This document shows positions 54,087 to 64,000 of a stretch of DNA of 64,000 bases, piece after piece (within the stretch, counting starts at the first letter, position 1; every line of letters begins with the position of its first letter). Position numbers and translations under genes: made by a program. The stretch covers positions 1,116,001-1,180,000 of the forward strand of contig JAPFBL010000001.1 in assembly GCA_026182355.1 (NCBI GenBank). Reading direction: 5' to 3'. The notes beneath the pieces were generated by a model, which ran no database searches, had not been told where the DNA came from, and was given only the letters and a program-made list of their open reading frames with translations. This DNA comes from Hermatobates lingyangjiaoensis (lineage: Eukaryota; Arthropoda; Insecta; Hemiptera; Hermatobatidae).

Positions 54087-54345
54087 AGTAGGGTAAAAAG
54101 CTAATGAAATAGTCTCCACGTATAAAAATTTAATCGTATAAACAACGCGTTTCGAACACGTAGTGTTCTTGTTCAGGCACTAACTAAGAGTGAGTATCTG
54201 TGGTGCAACTGTGTCAGTTGTATCACAGTCACTGACTCTCAGTTAATACCTGAAGAGGAACACTACGTGTTCAAAACGCGTTGTTTATAGGATTAAATTT
54301 TTATATGTGGAAACTATTTCATTAGCTTTTTGATCCTACAATGAG
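54087..54345. repeat. PAL-2 palindromic repeat with hammerhead-like cores
   Basis: The outer arms (AAAGCTAATGAAATAGT / ACTATTTCATTAGCTTTTT) and the inner arms are inverted copies around about 54208. Cores: minus 54177-54135 reads CTGAACA, AGAACACTACGTGTTC, GAAACGCGTTGTTTA; plus 54249-54291 reads CTGAAGA, GGAACACTACGTGTTC, AAAACGCGTTGTTTA. Stem II (GAACAC/GUGUUC) is perfect in both. One copy keeps GAAA and the other keeps CUGAAGA, so each has one core change. Confidence 0.85.
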
Positions 54346-54839
54346 TAAATACCACATAATAACTAATTGCACTATACCTTAGAAAATAATTTTATTTTCA
54401 TAACCAGAAAGGTATTTTTGTTCTCATATTGAGTATTTTAGACCATTTAATTTCTTTCAACCTCTCTCCAACTTATACCAACTAATAATTCGAAAATGTG
54501 ATACATTCTGGATTAGTCTACTTAAAAAACTAAAGGCGAGTAATATTACAAAGGAGAATGGATAAAATGAAAAAGGTTTGAAAGGTGAAAAGGAAAAATA
54601 CCTAAATATTATACTTAAGTGTTTCCTTTAATAGCATATTTTTTAGATTACATTTTATGTTAAACCATTTCAACAACTATTATCTTTAAAAAAAATACCA
54701 TAAATGAGAGTTATTTATTGATAATTATTCTAATATGTAATTGCAATTTTACTTGAACTCTCAGATTTCAATAAACTAGGAAAAACAAAATCTAGTAGTT
54801 GCTGCCAATAGAACTTAATTATTATCTTTTCTTTTTTAG

Positions 54840-54966
54840 GTTTTATTGCACTTTCATCTAACTAAAAGTTCAGTATTCATCATAAACTAGACACATAGAG
54901 ACATTAATAAATTAATAATGGCAAGTCGTTCATCAGTATCAGAAAAACACGCAGAACAATTACTTG
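54840..54966 (+). CDS. Candidate first coding exon, product unknown
   Basis: The acceptor TCTTTTCTTTTTTAG ends at 54839. An ATG at 54918 with A at -3 and G at +4 opens MASRSSVSEKHAEQLL, and the exon ends at a strong donor, TTG|GTATAAGT (54967). The coding part is 49 nt (54918-54966), so the exon would end in phase 1, with 78 nt of 5' untranslated sequence. All three signals in 130 bp make a real exon plausible in DNA this AT-rich, although chance is possible. DR-A copy 3 begins immediately after the donor, i.e. inside the presumed intron. No downstream exon was recognised before 64000. The peptide is too short to identify. Confidence 0.4.
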
Positions 54967-54974
54967 GTATAAGT

Positions 54975-56970
54975 TATGTTTTGAGGTCCCAAAAGTCGTT
55001 TTATGAAGTTTTTTGGATGATGTCTGTGTGAGTGTGTGTGTTTATGCGTGTGTGTGTGTGGGTGAGAATGTATCCAAATACATACGCTACTTTGGCTATA
55101 ACGTGGGCACACTAGGTCCAGAATCTTTAATGGATCAAGTTGATATTTTACACAAAAATGAGCCTCATAATGAAGAGGAGCCCTATTGTTTGGGAGGAAT
55201 TATACATGATGAGAATATAACTTTTTTGCCAAAAACTTGTTTTTAAACTACATTTTTTTTTCTTCTAAACTACTACTTCTAGAGTTTTGAAAATTTAGCA
55301 TTATCTTTGTGGCTACAAACACAATAAACGAAACATATATCCAGATTTTTAAAACGACGGGAAATATTTGTTTTCAATAAAATGTAAATATTTTGACTTA
55401 CAATTCAATCTGAAAGCTCGTGAGAACAATACAAGCCACACAGTTTGACGGATCAAAATGAATCTATACCTAAAAATAGAATATTCTGAGAAGGATGAGT
55501 TAAAATGATTTTTTTTAAAAATTACATTCATCAGGGAGGCATCACAATACATTATCTGTTTTCAGAAAATTTACAATTTTAAGAAATATTAACAATTTAT
55601 AAAAAAAATTCACGTAAAATTACGGCAAAGAGCAATAACAATATAAAAACTGATTGTTTATCCTAGACTAACAGATCACTTGCTATACTTGCCAAATTTA
55701 TTGATATTTATTTACATCATTTACATTGACTTCGAAATTTCTTGAATGAATTGACTGTACTAAAACTGATATTTAGAAGTATAATGAAAAAATTAAATAA
55801 TTTATTCAGTTATATGAGATATAAGAGATAATAATTTTATATGTAAAAAATCACAGCAAATAAACATAAATTTATGTTGCTTTCCATGTTATGATGGATT
55901 TGTCTCACAAAATGCTTTAATTAATCTATACATTGCAACATGGAACAAAATTGAATATCTGATGAAAATTGTTTGGATTATTAATTATAGTACCTTCGGA
56001 TAATATTCAAGTGTGAGGAATTGACTCTTTTCTCAAAAAACAGAAGTTATATTTGTTGCAAATATCCACTTTTTTCACTAATCAAGTCTAATGGCTCGTA
56101 GCTATTATTTTCAAAATTAGAAGCTCATAGCAATAAAAGTTTTAAATTATACTGAATAGTCGGCTTTGACTTTGATTTGAGTATGTAAATTTGCATAAAT
56201 TTAAAATATTTTTTTTTCGGAATATACATTCACGGCAACCTTATATCAGAGTGCAGTACGCAGGAAAAGATAACACTCGCTCAGAGTAAATTGAGAAATA
56301 TATATTTTTGACAAAGTGAGAGATAAGTGGTTTTTATTAAATATTATGAAGTCATAAAATTCCTAGTGTAATAAATCGATCAAAAACCAAAAATGTAAAA
56401 CTTAATTCAAAATTGAAAACATTCTCTGTTTTAAATAGGATAATGCAATTATCCTACAAATTAAATGAAAAATTATCTTAAAACTTTTTTTTGCATGTTT
56501 CTGACATTTTCAGAAAATTGAAAATAGGGATATTTTCAAGTTTTAAATTGGAACATTGTCTTAAATCTTCAATGTAGACGGAAGAGAGACCTAGGAGGTC
56601 AGATAACCTATGTAAGAGATCTACTGGCTATTGGAACAAAAGCCATGTTCTCCGGTAACATAAACTCTCTTTATCTTCTATTTCGTAATACGAAATCTAA
56701 ACTTTCGCTTTTCAAAAATTTTATTGCTGCTGTAGTTATACTAATGATATTATATGCATCAGTGGTGCAACATACAAAAATACGCATATATATTGATTAG
56801 TTGGATCAATCACTATCTGTACTTCCAGGAATGAAGGACGAATAAACAACTGCCATTTAGATACTCGTATTTATATTATGTCTAAATGGGACATCATATA
56901 TTATATACCCAAGAACTTTCATAATTATTTTATCTATACTAAAGTTGATTGTATACCACTCCAGATTTTT
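54975..56970 (+). repeat. DR-A dispersed repeat, copy 3, diverged
   Basis: It begins at TATGTTTTGAGGTCCCAAAA, lacking the left palindrome, and runs through the DR-A interior to CTATACTAAAGTTGATTGTA and CCACTCCAG. It is longer than copies 1 and 2 because of an extra segment at about 55850-56300 and is more diverged, so older. The 77-codon plus frame at 55013-55246 is an artefact. Confidence 0.7.
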
Positions 56971-59900
56971 AAAAATGTTATTATTGGACATGAATGTCGA
57001 ATTTCATAATGAGTACTGGTAGGAAAGAAGATGTATAAATATAAAAAAGACTGAATATCATGAATAAGGAACCGTGGCCTTAAGGGACTATTGTCAATTG
57101 TGCAAGGCTTGAAGCGAATTAAACTAGATGATTTATACGTGAGTGCATGTTAGAAGCGCCAGTGATATCTCGGCCGAAGTAGCTGTGACGAGACCCAAGT
57201 CACGCGTCTTAGTCGACTGACGCTTCGCTAAACCTATTTCTTGTCCTTTCTTACTGTCTCCCTCACCATGTCCTTTCTTTATCTCTCCTTTTTACAAGTT
57301 TAGCACTAGAGACACTCCCTAGTATATACCTATCACATTCATCTTTGCCAGCAGAGATATGACTTTTCTTTGTTCCTTTTACAAGCTTGAATCCAATACG
57401 AGCGTTGTTGAACTTGTGATGTCCACTCATGCACTATTCAAAAAATAGTAAAATACCCTAAATAGTAAAATTTAGAGAAAATAAAACTATTCATTGATCT
57501 AGGAAGTTTAAGTTAAGCTACATTTTATTCAATTATACACTAATTATGTATTTATTCTTTCCATTTTAGAATGATTTATTCAGAAGAATGATGCCATTCT
57601 TCTGAACTTGTATCGTTTTTAACAACCATTATCCCATTCGTTAATCAAAATCATTCAACTTTATTAGTGTTTTTCTTATAATTGCCATGCTGTCTAATTC
57701 ATTTTGTGAATGAATTAGTTTGAGAATCAGTTTGTGAATGGTGATCTACCTCTGTGATCTCTCTCTCCCTCCTCCTACCCTCATTAAAACCTGTCACTCT
57801 TTAGCACTCCATCTTTCAAATTAACTCTTTCTTATCCCCCTCGTTCGTTACTTTGGTTAGAGTTTGAAAGCATATTACTTTTTTTTAAATTATTTAGATA
57901 TTCTATAAAATTATACAACATTCATATGGAAGAAGGATTGTTTTAAAATCAAACCAAAATTATCAACTATCACGGGAGGTAATTTTGATTTTTTTTTTTT
58001 TAATATCCTTTCATCACAAATTAACCTTCACAATCATTGTTATTCATTTATTATTAGTTTATTTTCCATGACTTTTATATGAGCATATATGTAATTAGTT
58101 TTACTCCATTTTCTCTTTCTCTTTTTGTGCTTCTTTTATCATTAACCCGTTTTTCTCTATTTCCTACCAAAAACTTCCTAACCTAAACACCTTTTCCATA
58201 ACTCTCCGATGAATTTTAATCCTCTAGGAGAAATTGAAAAATGTGGACGTTGCAGCTGTTAAGCTTGTCCTATTATTTACTACAGTCCTACTATATATAT
58301 ATATACATCACTTACTTCTATATAAGACATTTAGTAAATCACTTCCTTTCTTAACCATAATTTCAATCCTAAACCGTGTCCATCGACCAAATTATACAAA
58401 GTGCAATGCTCGCTGTGTTGCCTTGGCTTTAACCATGCAGTCTGCCACGTTTAGTTAGCACTATAACCATTAACGGTAAATCATATTGCCATAAGAGCTT
58501 CAACGAAGTGCATAGTTGCTCCCTTTTGTGTTGGATTACCTCCTACCAGAACTATCAATTCCGGTTTTTATTTTTTTTAATTAAGTTTATACTTTGTTTC
58601 TTTTATCTTTTATTACCACTTTTGTCCTTTCATTTCTCTGTTTTCCCTCCTTGGCAGCATATACTTTAATTTGGGAGACCTTCAATGTCTTAGTATTTTT
58701 CCGACGACAAACCGGATGACTTCTACTCCTTGGTAATAGAAACGTATTTTCAGTGACCCTAAGAAACCCTGATATTAATACATCAGTTCATGTGTATACT
58801 TGTACACTAGATTTGTTTCCATTAAAGGCGAGTTTGACTTGGATTGACTTGGGTTTGTATAGTAAGTGACCAGTGTTACTTACAACAAACACTGTAACAC
58901 CAGTTACAAAACTTTTTTGCACCTGACACTGTTCCTTACAATTTTAATACTATTTCATGAAGCTTATACTGTTCGGAATACTGATTGTTGTAATAAACAT
59001 TATGTAAACCTGTAATAAACTTTATCTCTCTCATTAATTTCTATCTTTTTCCTTATATGAAAGTATTATTTCAAAATACGATAAACGTATCCATAAGAAC
59101 AAGCCTTATTAACAAATTCTTACTTAGTTCTATTAATGTTTCAGTTAATATTGCCCAATTCAATGCGGTCTTCTTCGTTCTGTGTAATTAGGCTGATCTT
59201 AGTAGTGTTGAAGGCATTCACTCCGAACATTGAAGTTGGTGTTGTATTTGCTCCTATACTTATTTAATTGACTTATACTAGAAATAAATAATAAAATTAT
59301 TTATATAAATATCCTAAGCGGCACACAGATGTGTTGCAGCAACATAACTTCATCATTTATTGCTAAATTCTCTGCTTGATGATTACCACATCAAAGATAC
59401 CTGCGTCATTATATAGTGCAAGTTTTCTTGGACACGAGATTACTGGCAGTTGCTATATTTCAGGAAAACTACAAAATGACTAATTTTTGAGTGAACAAAA
59501 AACACATCAAGAATTGAGTGATATCAAGACAAATAATGATGTGTCTATTGATGGTCATGGGTTCATCACAAAATTTCCTGGAATAGAGGCCAATTACAAG
59601 TAACCCTTTTAACTACTAACTTTTAACCACCTCTAACCATTTCTAACCACCTCCTCCCCCCTCCTATAGGGTTAAAATCCTACAGGGTGTGGTTGGTTAG
59701 CGCAATAAATCCAACACTGACTGTGGTTAAAACTGTTTTACTCTTTGTGCCTTCTTAATTTTTATTTTATTCATTTATCAGGCACACAATTAAAACTATA
59801 TGGATGTATGTTAAGAGATAGCCATTGAAAGAATAACGACAAGTGGTTACCATTGAGGACCCGGAAAGACGTTCCGACGCCTTTCTCTTCTCTGTATCTT

Positions 59901-61528
59901 TACATCTTTAATTGTTTACAGTGATAAATTCATTTATCAAGACAATGCTACATAAATTGTTTTATATGCTGTTGCTGTCATGAAATCTCGTAAGCCGTCA
60001 CAGATTGTGCCTTCCCTCTAGCAGAACAATAGTTCTAACGTCTTCATTGATAAAATTTTTAATCAACACACACCAACACGCTCTTCACCTAGCAACTTGA
60101 TGACGACATTAGAAATTTAGAAAATTGTTGGCACATATTGATTTAAAGCTTGTGTTATTCTATAGATTCATCTACAAACAGCAGTCTATAGATTCATTTA
60201 CAAACAGCTTCCGGCTTTTTAATAGATTAGATTTTATTTTAACAAAACTCTTTCTATTGGACAAAAGTAGTTCATTCAGCCGACATATGTTTTGTGGCCA
60301 CTCAGCAATTTGATGTCGTGCCGTCCCAACAAGATTTACAAAAATGCACCTATATAATAGATATCTACTATAAAATCACAATTAAAATTGCCAGAAAATC
60401 GTAAACAAATGTCAAATCCAGAATTAGCACAATTAATATTAGATTGCTCTTGTGGGGAAAAAAAGTTGGAAAACTGCGAATTGACAAACCTTTTAAAACA
60501 AAACCATTATACAGTTTTTTTATCAATGCCAAAAACTATAAGGTATCCTGCGTAATCAGACATAGTGATAATAGATTTGCCTAATTCAAATATTTTTTAA
60601 AACAAATGTTATCATCATTTTTTTAAAATAGCTACGCTATTATATTTTACTCAGTGATTTTTCCATTATTGGTGACAATTTGATAATTAATTAATTAAAT
60701 GAATAATTAATTGAATTTTATATTCGATTATAATAAATAATATGTAAAATTAATATAAGATTGTTTCAAACCATTTACAATTTTACACCTCATAATTTTG
60801 TTTTGACTCAGCTATTACAAGTTTTTACGAACTATAATGTTAAAAAACCACTTCTCTAATAGTGTCAACAGGAAAACAACAAAAATATTGAATTATATTC
60901 GTGTTTTGTATTGAGTTTTGAAAATAGAAAATTTGGATATCTTCCAGAGAATCAATTAAAACGAAATAAGAATATATCAAAAATTAAAGTTAGCTAAATT
61001 GATTTTGAACATTAAAATATATTAAGTAATATTAAAAAAATTGATCTGTAGTCACTTTTAAGCACATTTTAGGTGAAGGCACTGCTTAACTGACTATGTT
61101 TCTGTACTCCGCTACAGTCAATGCCATTAGTTCTAAACTCCTTAATTTAGAGAGAATTAGTTTTATTAAGAATTTTTCTGTACCTTCCGATGCATCGGTA
61201 GCCTTACTCTATCATTTTTATTGAAACAGATATATCAGAAGAAGAAAATATACTCATTATGACAAAGTGTTTCTGAATACGGACACAATTTTCTGCTGCA
61301 AATATTTTACTTATATTAATATCATAATTTCTAAAACTTCTGTTAACGATAGCAAATATCATTTGTTGATATATTAAATAATTATTTGATAATCTCGTCC
61401 ATTATTTATTAAATTCCCTCTTTCTAAATTTATTATACTTAAATCATTAAAATGTTGGTCGAAAAAAAAGTACCTATTTAACATTTCGACTTCATTTATA
61501 TCATGTTTTGGAACCTAATTGTACAAAA
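56971..61528. other. AT-rich DNA, no gene recognised
   Basis: GC-richer patches are at about 57055-57255 and 58480-58560. A pyrimidine-rich plus-strand zone runs over about 57740-58720. Perfect hairpins lie at 57579-57606 (12 bp) and 57694-57718 (10 bp). TAACC-rich text at about 59595-59655 is not a telomeric array. Any downstream exon of the 54840 candidate should lie here or beyond, but none was identified. Confidence 0.35.
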
Positions 61529-61600
61529 GTCCCTGTGGCGCAGACAGTAGAGCGTTGGACCTTCAATGCCAAGGGCTTAGGTTTGATTCCCACAAAATTT
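61529..61600 (+). repeat. Decayed tRNA or tRNA-derived SINE head
   Basis: TGGCGCAGACAGTAGAGCG fits an A-box and GGTTTGATTCC (61580-61590) a B-box, about 45 bp apart as in tRNA genes. The start GTCCCTG does not pair with the 3' AAAATTT, and the T-stem has mismatches, so a functional tRNA is unlikely. Confidence 0.4.
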
Positions 61601-61877
61601 CTAATATTTTATTCAGTTTAGAGCGTGTGCAAACATTTAAACAAGAATATCAGTGTTCTTTGTGTATATAGATAAATAATCTATAAATCCATTTATGTAA
61701 ATTTTAGGTAACATTGTAATTGTACAATTGGTTGTCATGTATCACAGATTGATATTTTTTAAAATAATTTCTATTCGTTTTAGTTTTTAGTGATTTGTTT
61801 AAAAACTTAATACCAATTTGTCAATCATAAAAAACAATCTTTATAAATAAAAAATGATTTTGTCTGTACATTGCTTA

Positions 61878-63278
61878 GAACTGACTCATTTCAAGTTTTC
61901 TTTACGTTTCATACATTGGAGAAACCGAATCCACCCTTAGAAAAATTTCTGTCGGTTTGTCGGTTTGTCGAGTTTGTCGGTATTGTCGGTTTGTCGGTAA
62001 TGTCCGCAAAACTTTGTCACAGGTAAACTCAGCTACCATAAGACATTACAAAGCTGAAACTTTTACAGTAGATTATGTGTAGGTCTAACTTAAAACATAG
62101 GCTATGAATTGATTGGAAATTCAACGTAGAAGTGAAGTTATGGACGTTTAACGCAAAAATGTTTGTCACAAGTAAACTCAGCCACCATAAGACATAGCGA
62201 GCTGAAACATTGACACTGGATTTGTGTGTGCCTAACTTAAAATTATGGGCTCTAAATAGATTATTAATTCAGTACAGAAGCGAAGTTAGGGGCTTTTAGC
62301 TGTATTTCCTAATTCACAGACAAGTTTGTTTTGAAAATACACAGGTGTGGCAAGTAGGTATTGTTAGTTGATTTTAATTTCAATTGAGCATATGAATATA
62401 TTGCGTATTTGACATCATTGAAATGTGTTTCACAGAGTTAAGGATGTACTATCTATTGAGAATAAATGTTTTGTAAACGAGCAATTCTCAACCCTTAATA
62501 TGAACAGGCATAAGAAATCAACAAACAAGTTCTTACGCTATATGAAGCCGAGGAAAGAACTTACAAGTCAGTAAAGAGATTGGATTAGTGATGAAGAAGC
62601 AGTTCATTATCTAATTGAATTTCTTGACTCTGAATTTATTTCTCCTGGACTGCCTGCTCATGAGTAAAAACTTAAAGTAGAGCACCAATCATGCTGCAAT
62701 TTAGTAGCAGTAACAAATTTCATGTTACGAAACATGAGTGCCCCAAAACTGTGCAACGGGACACGACTCTGAGTTCGTGCTCTACACAGATATGCCATAG
62801 AGGCGGACATAATGACTGGATGTGGTATTGGGGAGTCTGTGTGTATACTTCACATACCATTGATTCCGAGCCACTGTCTGTTTACGTTGAAATGCTTGCA
62901 AAGTCCGGTCAGAGTCTATTTCGCAATGACGTTAACTAAGTCGCAAAGGGAGACTTCATCTAACACAGGAATACAAGGTAGCAAAACCAAGTTTTTCTCA
63001 CATGGTCAAATGTAGTTTACATGCTCAACGGTCAGAGGTTTCAACTCTTCCTTCTACCATGAACCTGAAGGATAGACAGCTAATGTAGTGTATTAGCTGG
63101 AGGCATTTGTTTAACACTGTAGTAATAATGGTATTTTCTACTATTCTATAATTTCTAATGACATTTTGAAATACCAAAAATGACGGAACTTCTGATTCCT
63201 CAGTGGTATAGCCAAAAGGCATAGGCACACGGCAATAAAACAAAACAGGAACTTCTGATTCCGTCAAAGACGGGTACG
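61878..63278 (+). mobile_element. Helitron remnant, 5'-truncated, with helicase relic
   Basis: It opens with ACTGACTCATTTCAAGTTTT and a GTCGGTTT minisatellite (61949-61997). Two diverged ~130-bp direct repeats follow (CAGGTAAACTCAGCTACCAT at about 62019; CAAGTAAACTCAGCCACCAT at about 62169). Then comes the broken helicase (62500-63092), and the end is TTCCGTCAAAGACGGGTACG. Parts recur at 63692-64000, where the helicase is deleted. The ~135-bp GTAGCCCAGTGG units just to the right link it to the two non-autonomous Helitrons. Confidence 0.75.
62500..63092 (+). pseudogene. Helitron Rep/helicase, C-terminal (Pif1-like) part, broken
   Basis: A single frame from 62590 shows, with in-frame stops, DEEAVHYLIEFLDSEFISPG, then APKLCNGTRL, HIPLIPSHC, LQSPVRVYFAMTLTKSQ, FSHGQM and CSTVRGFNSSFYHEPEG, then TANVVY. 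These match in order the C-terminal superfamily-1 helicase motifs of Helitron proteins (EAVHYP.EFLN, LCNGTRL, FAMTINKSQGQT, FSHGQLYVACSRV). Upstream, TLYEAEERTYKSVKR lies in another frame, so there is a frameshift near 62570. Stops fall at 62665, after NGTRL, after GQM and after PEG. In active elements the protein would nick, unwind and drive rolling-circle transposition; here it is dead. Confidence 0.85.
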
Positions 63279-64000
63279 TTTGCTATGTATTATATATAAC
63301 TGTCAACTTTTTTTTAATTTAATATTTGCTTAATAAATACACTGGTAATAATGTAAGGTATGGGACCAGAGTAGCCCAGTGGCTTGCGTGATCGCCGATG
63401 ACAGTAGTGCAAATGTATTATAAATAAATGTAACAAACAAATATTTTTTTGAATTTAAAATGTGGATAATATAAAAGATGGTAATAAAGTAAAGGGATCT
63501 AGCCAGGGTAGCCAGTAGCTTGCTTGCTCGCCGATGAGAGTAGTGCAAATGTATTATAAATAAATACAACAAAAATATTTTTTTTTAATTTAATATTTGC
63601 GTAATATAAACACTGGTAATAAAGTAAGGTATGGAACCAGAGTAGCCCAGTGGCTTGCGTGCTAGCTTTTGACTGGGAGCACGTTAATTAGAACTAACTC
63701 ATTTCAAGTTTTCTTTACGTTTCATAGTTCAGAGTAGCCACATGTACCCTTAGAATAATTTCTGTCTGTCGGTTTGTACACAAAATATTGCTACCATAAG
63801 ACATATAAAGCTGAAACATTGATTGTAGATTTGTGTATGTCTAACTTAAAATCTAATCTTTGTATACAGAGGCATTTGTTTAGCACTGTATTAATAATGG
63901 TATTTTCTACTATTCTATAACTTCTAATTGTAGTATTAGTATAATACTATAATTTATATTGTGGAATACCAAGTATAATAGAATTTTTGATTCCGTCAAA
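63279..64000 (+). mobile_element. Second Helitron copy, internally deleted, runs off the window
   Basis: At 63300-63680 are three ~135-bp units with GTAGCCCAGTGGCTTGCG (at about 63371, 63508 and 63643). From 63692 the sequence matches 61880 onward (AACTCATTTCAAGTTTT...). At about 63868 it jumps to match 63105 (GGAGGCATTTGTTTA / AGAGGCATTTGTTTA), omitting the helicase. It ends at TGATTCCGTCAAA, just before the expected terminus. A minus frame at 63330-63572 lies inside the tandem units and is not a gene. Confidence 0.7.

Noticed and set aside
58234..58458. 74-codon plus frame with ATG
   Set aside because: It crosses a TA microsatellite and lacks codon bias, domain or splice support.
59595..59655. 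TAACC-rich text suggesting a telomere-like or PLE terminon array
   Set aside because: Units are irregular (TAACCC, TAACTA, TAACCA) and few; no true array.
61529..61600. Functional tRNA gene
   Set aside because: A- and B-box are present, but the acceptor and T stems do not pair; better explained as a SINE head or tRNA relic.

Overview
The window looks like nuclear DNA from an animal, most likely an invertebrate. It is strongly AT-rich, gene-poor and full of decayed transposons and (TA)n arrays. No bacterial gene layout is present, and the only convincing gene signals are exons with GT/AG splice sites. The mix of Penelope-like elements (PLEs) with a GIY-YIG endonuclease, Helitrons, a Jockey-like LINE tail and hAT miniature elements occurs in molluscs (including cephalopods), chelicerates and cnidarians. 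I cannot fix the taxon from sequence alone.

Host genes. The left edge (1-1343, minus strand) is a large exon of a secreted, Ser/Thr/Asn-rich, cysteine-free mucin-like protein. It starts with a signal peptide just after a good 3' splice site and runs off the window. A second candidate is a short plus-strand exon at 54840-54966, with a start codon, a strong acceptor and a strong donor; its downstream exons were not found.

Repeats by region. 3.9-18.6 kb holds three of the four main copies of a 1.6-2.0-kb dispersed repeat (here DR-A). One copy carries a (GGGT)n array and one is split by a 300-bp hAT miniature element. A 79-bp tandem repeat, a PLE N-terminal fragment, a Jockey-like 3' end and three copies of a palindromic repeat (PAL-1) also lie here. 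18.6-41.1 kb is mostly unrecognised AT-rich DNA. It contains a PLE palindrome (23.8 kb), a non-autonomous Helitron (27.9 kb), small GC-richer islands and microsatellites. 41.1-46.1 kb is a dense nest of PLE-derived palindromes with (TA)n ends. It includes the only sizeable PLE reading frame (GIY-YIG domain, 44889-45566 minus) and an inverted repeat with about 300-bp arms. 48.0-51.2 kb has a second Helitron and a PLE palindrome with a hAT element inserted at its centre. 54.1-57.0 kb has another palindrome, the candidate exon and a DR-A copy. The right end (61.9-64 kb) holds Helitron DNA with a broken Rep/helicase reading frame followed by an internally deleted copy.

Main pattern. Several unrelated palindromic families share one design: two outward-facing arms, a hammerhead-ribozyme-like core (CUGANGA ... 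GAAA) on one or both arms in most, and (TA)n at the outer ends of many. In several copies the microsatellite begins at or near the same place in the PLE N-terminal coding region, around a conserved LLPKYTNI motif. I read these as PLE terminal repeats reduced to fold-back elements whose ends turn into TA microsatellites.
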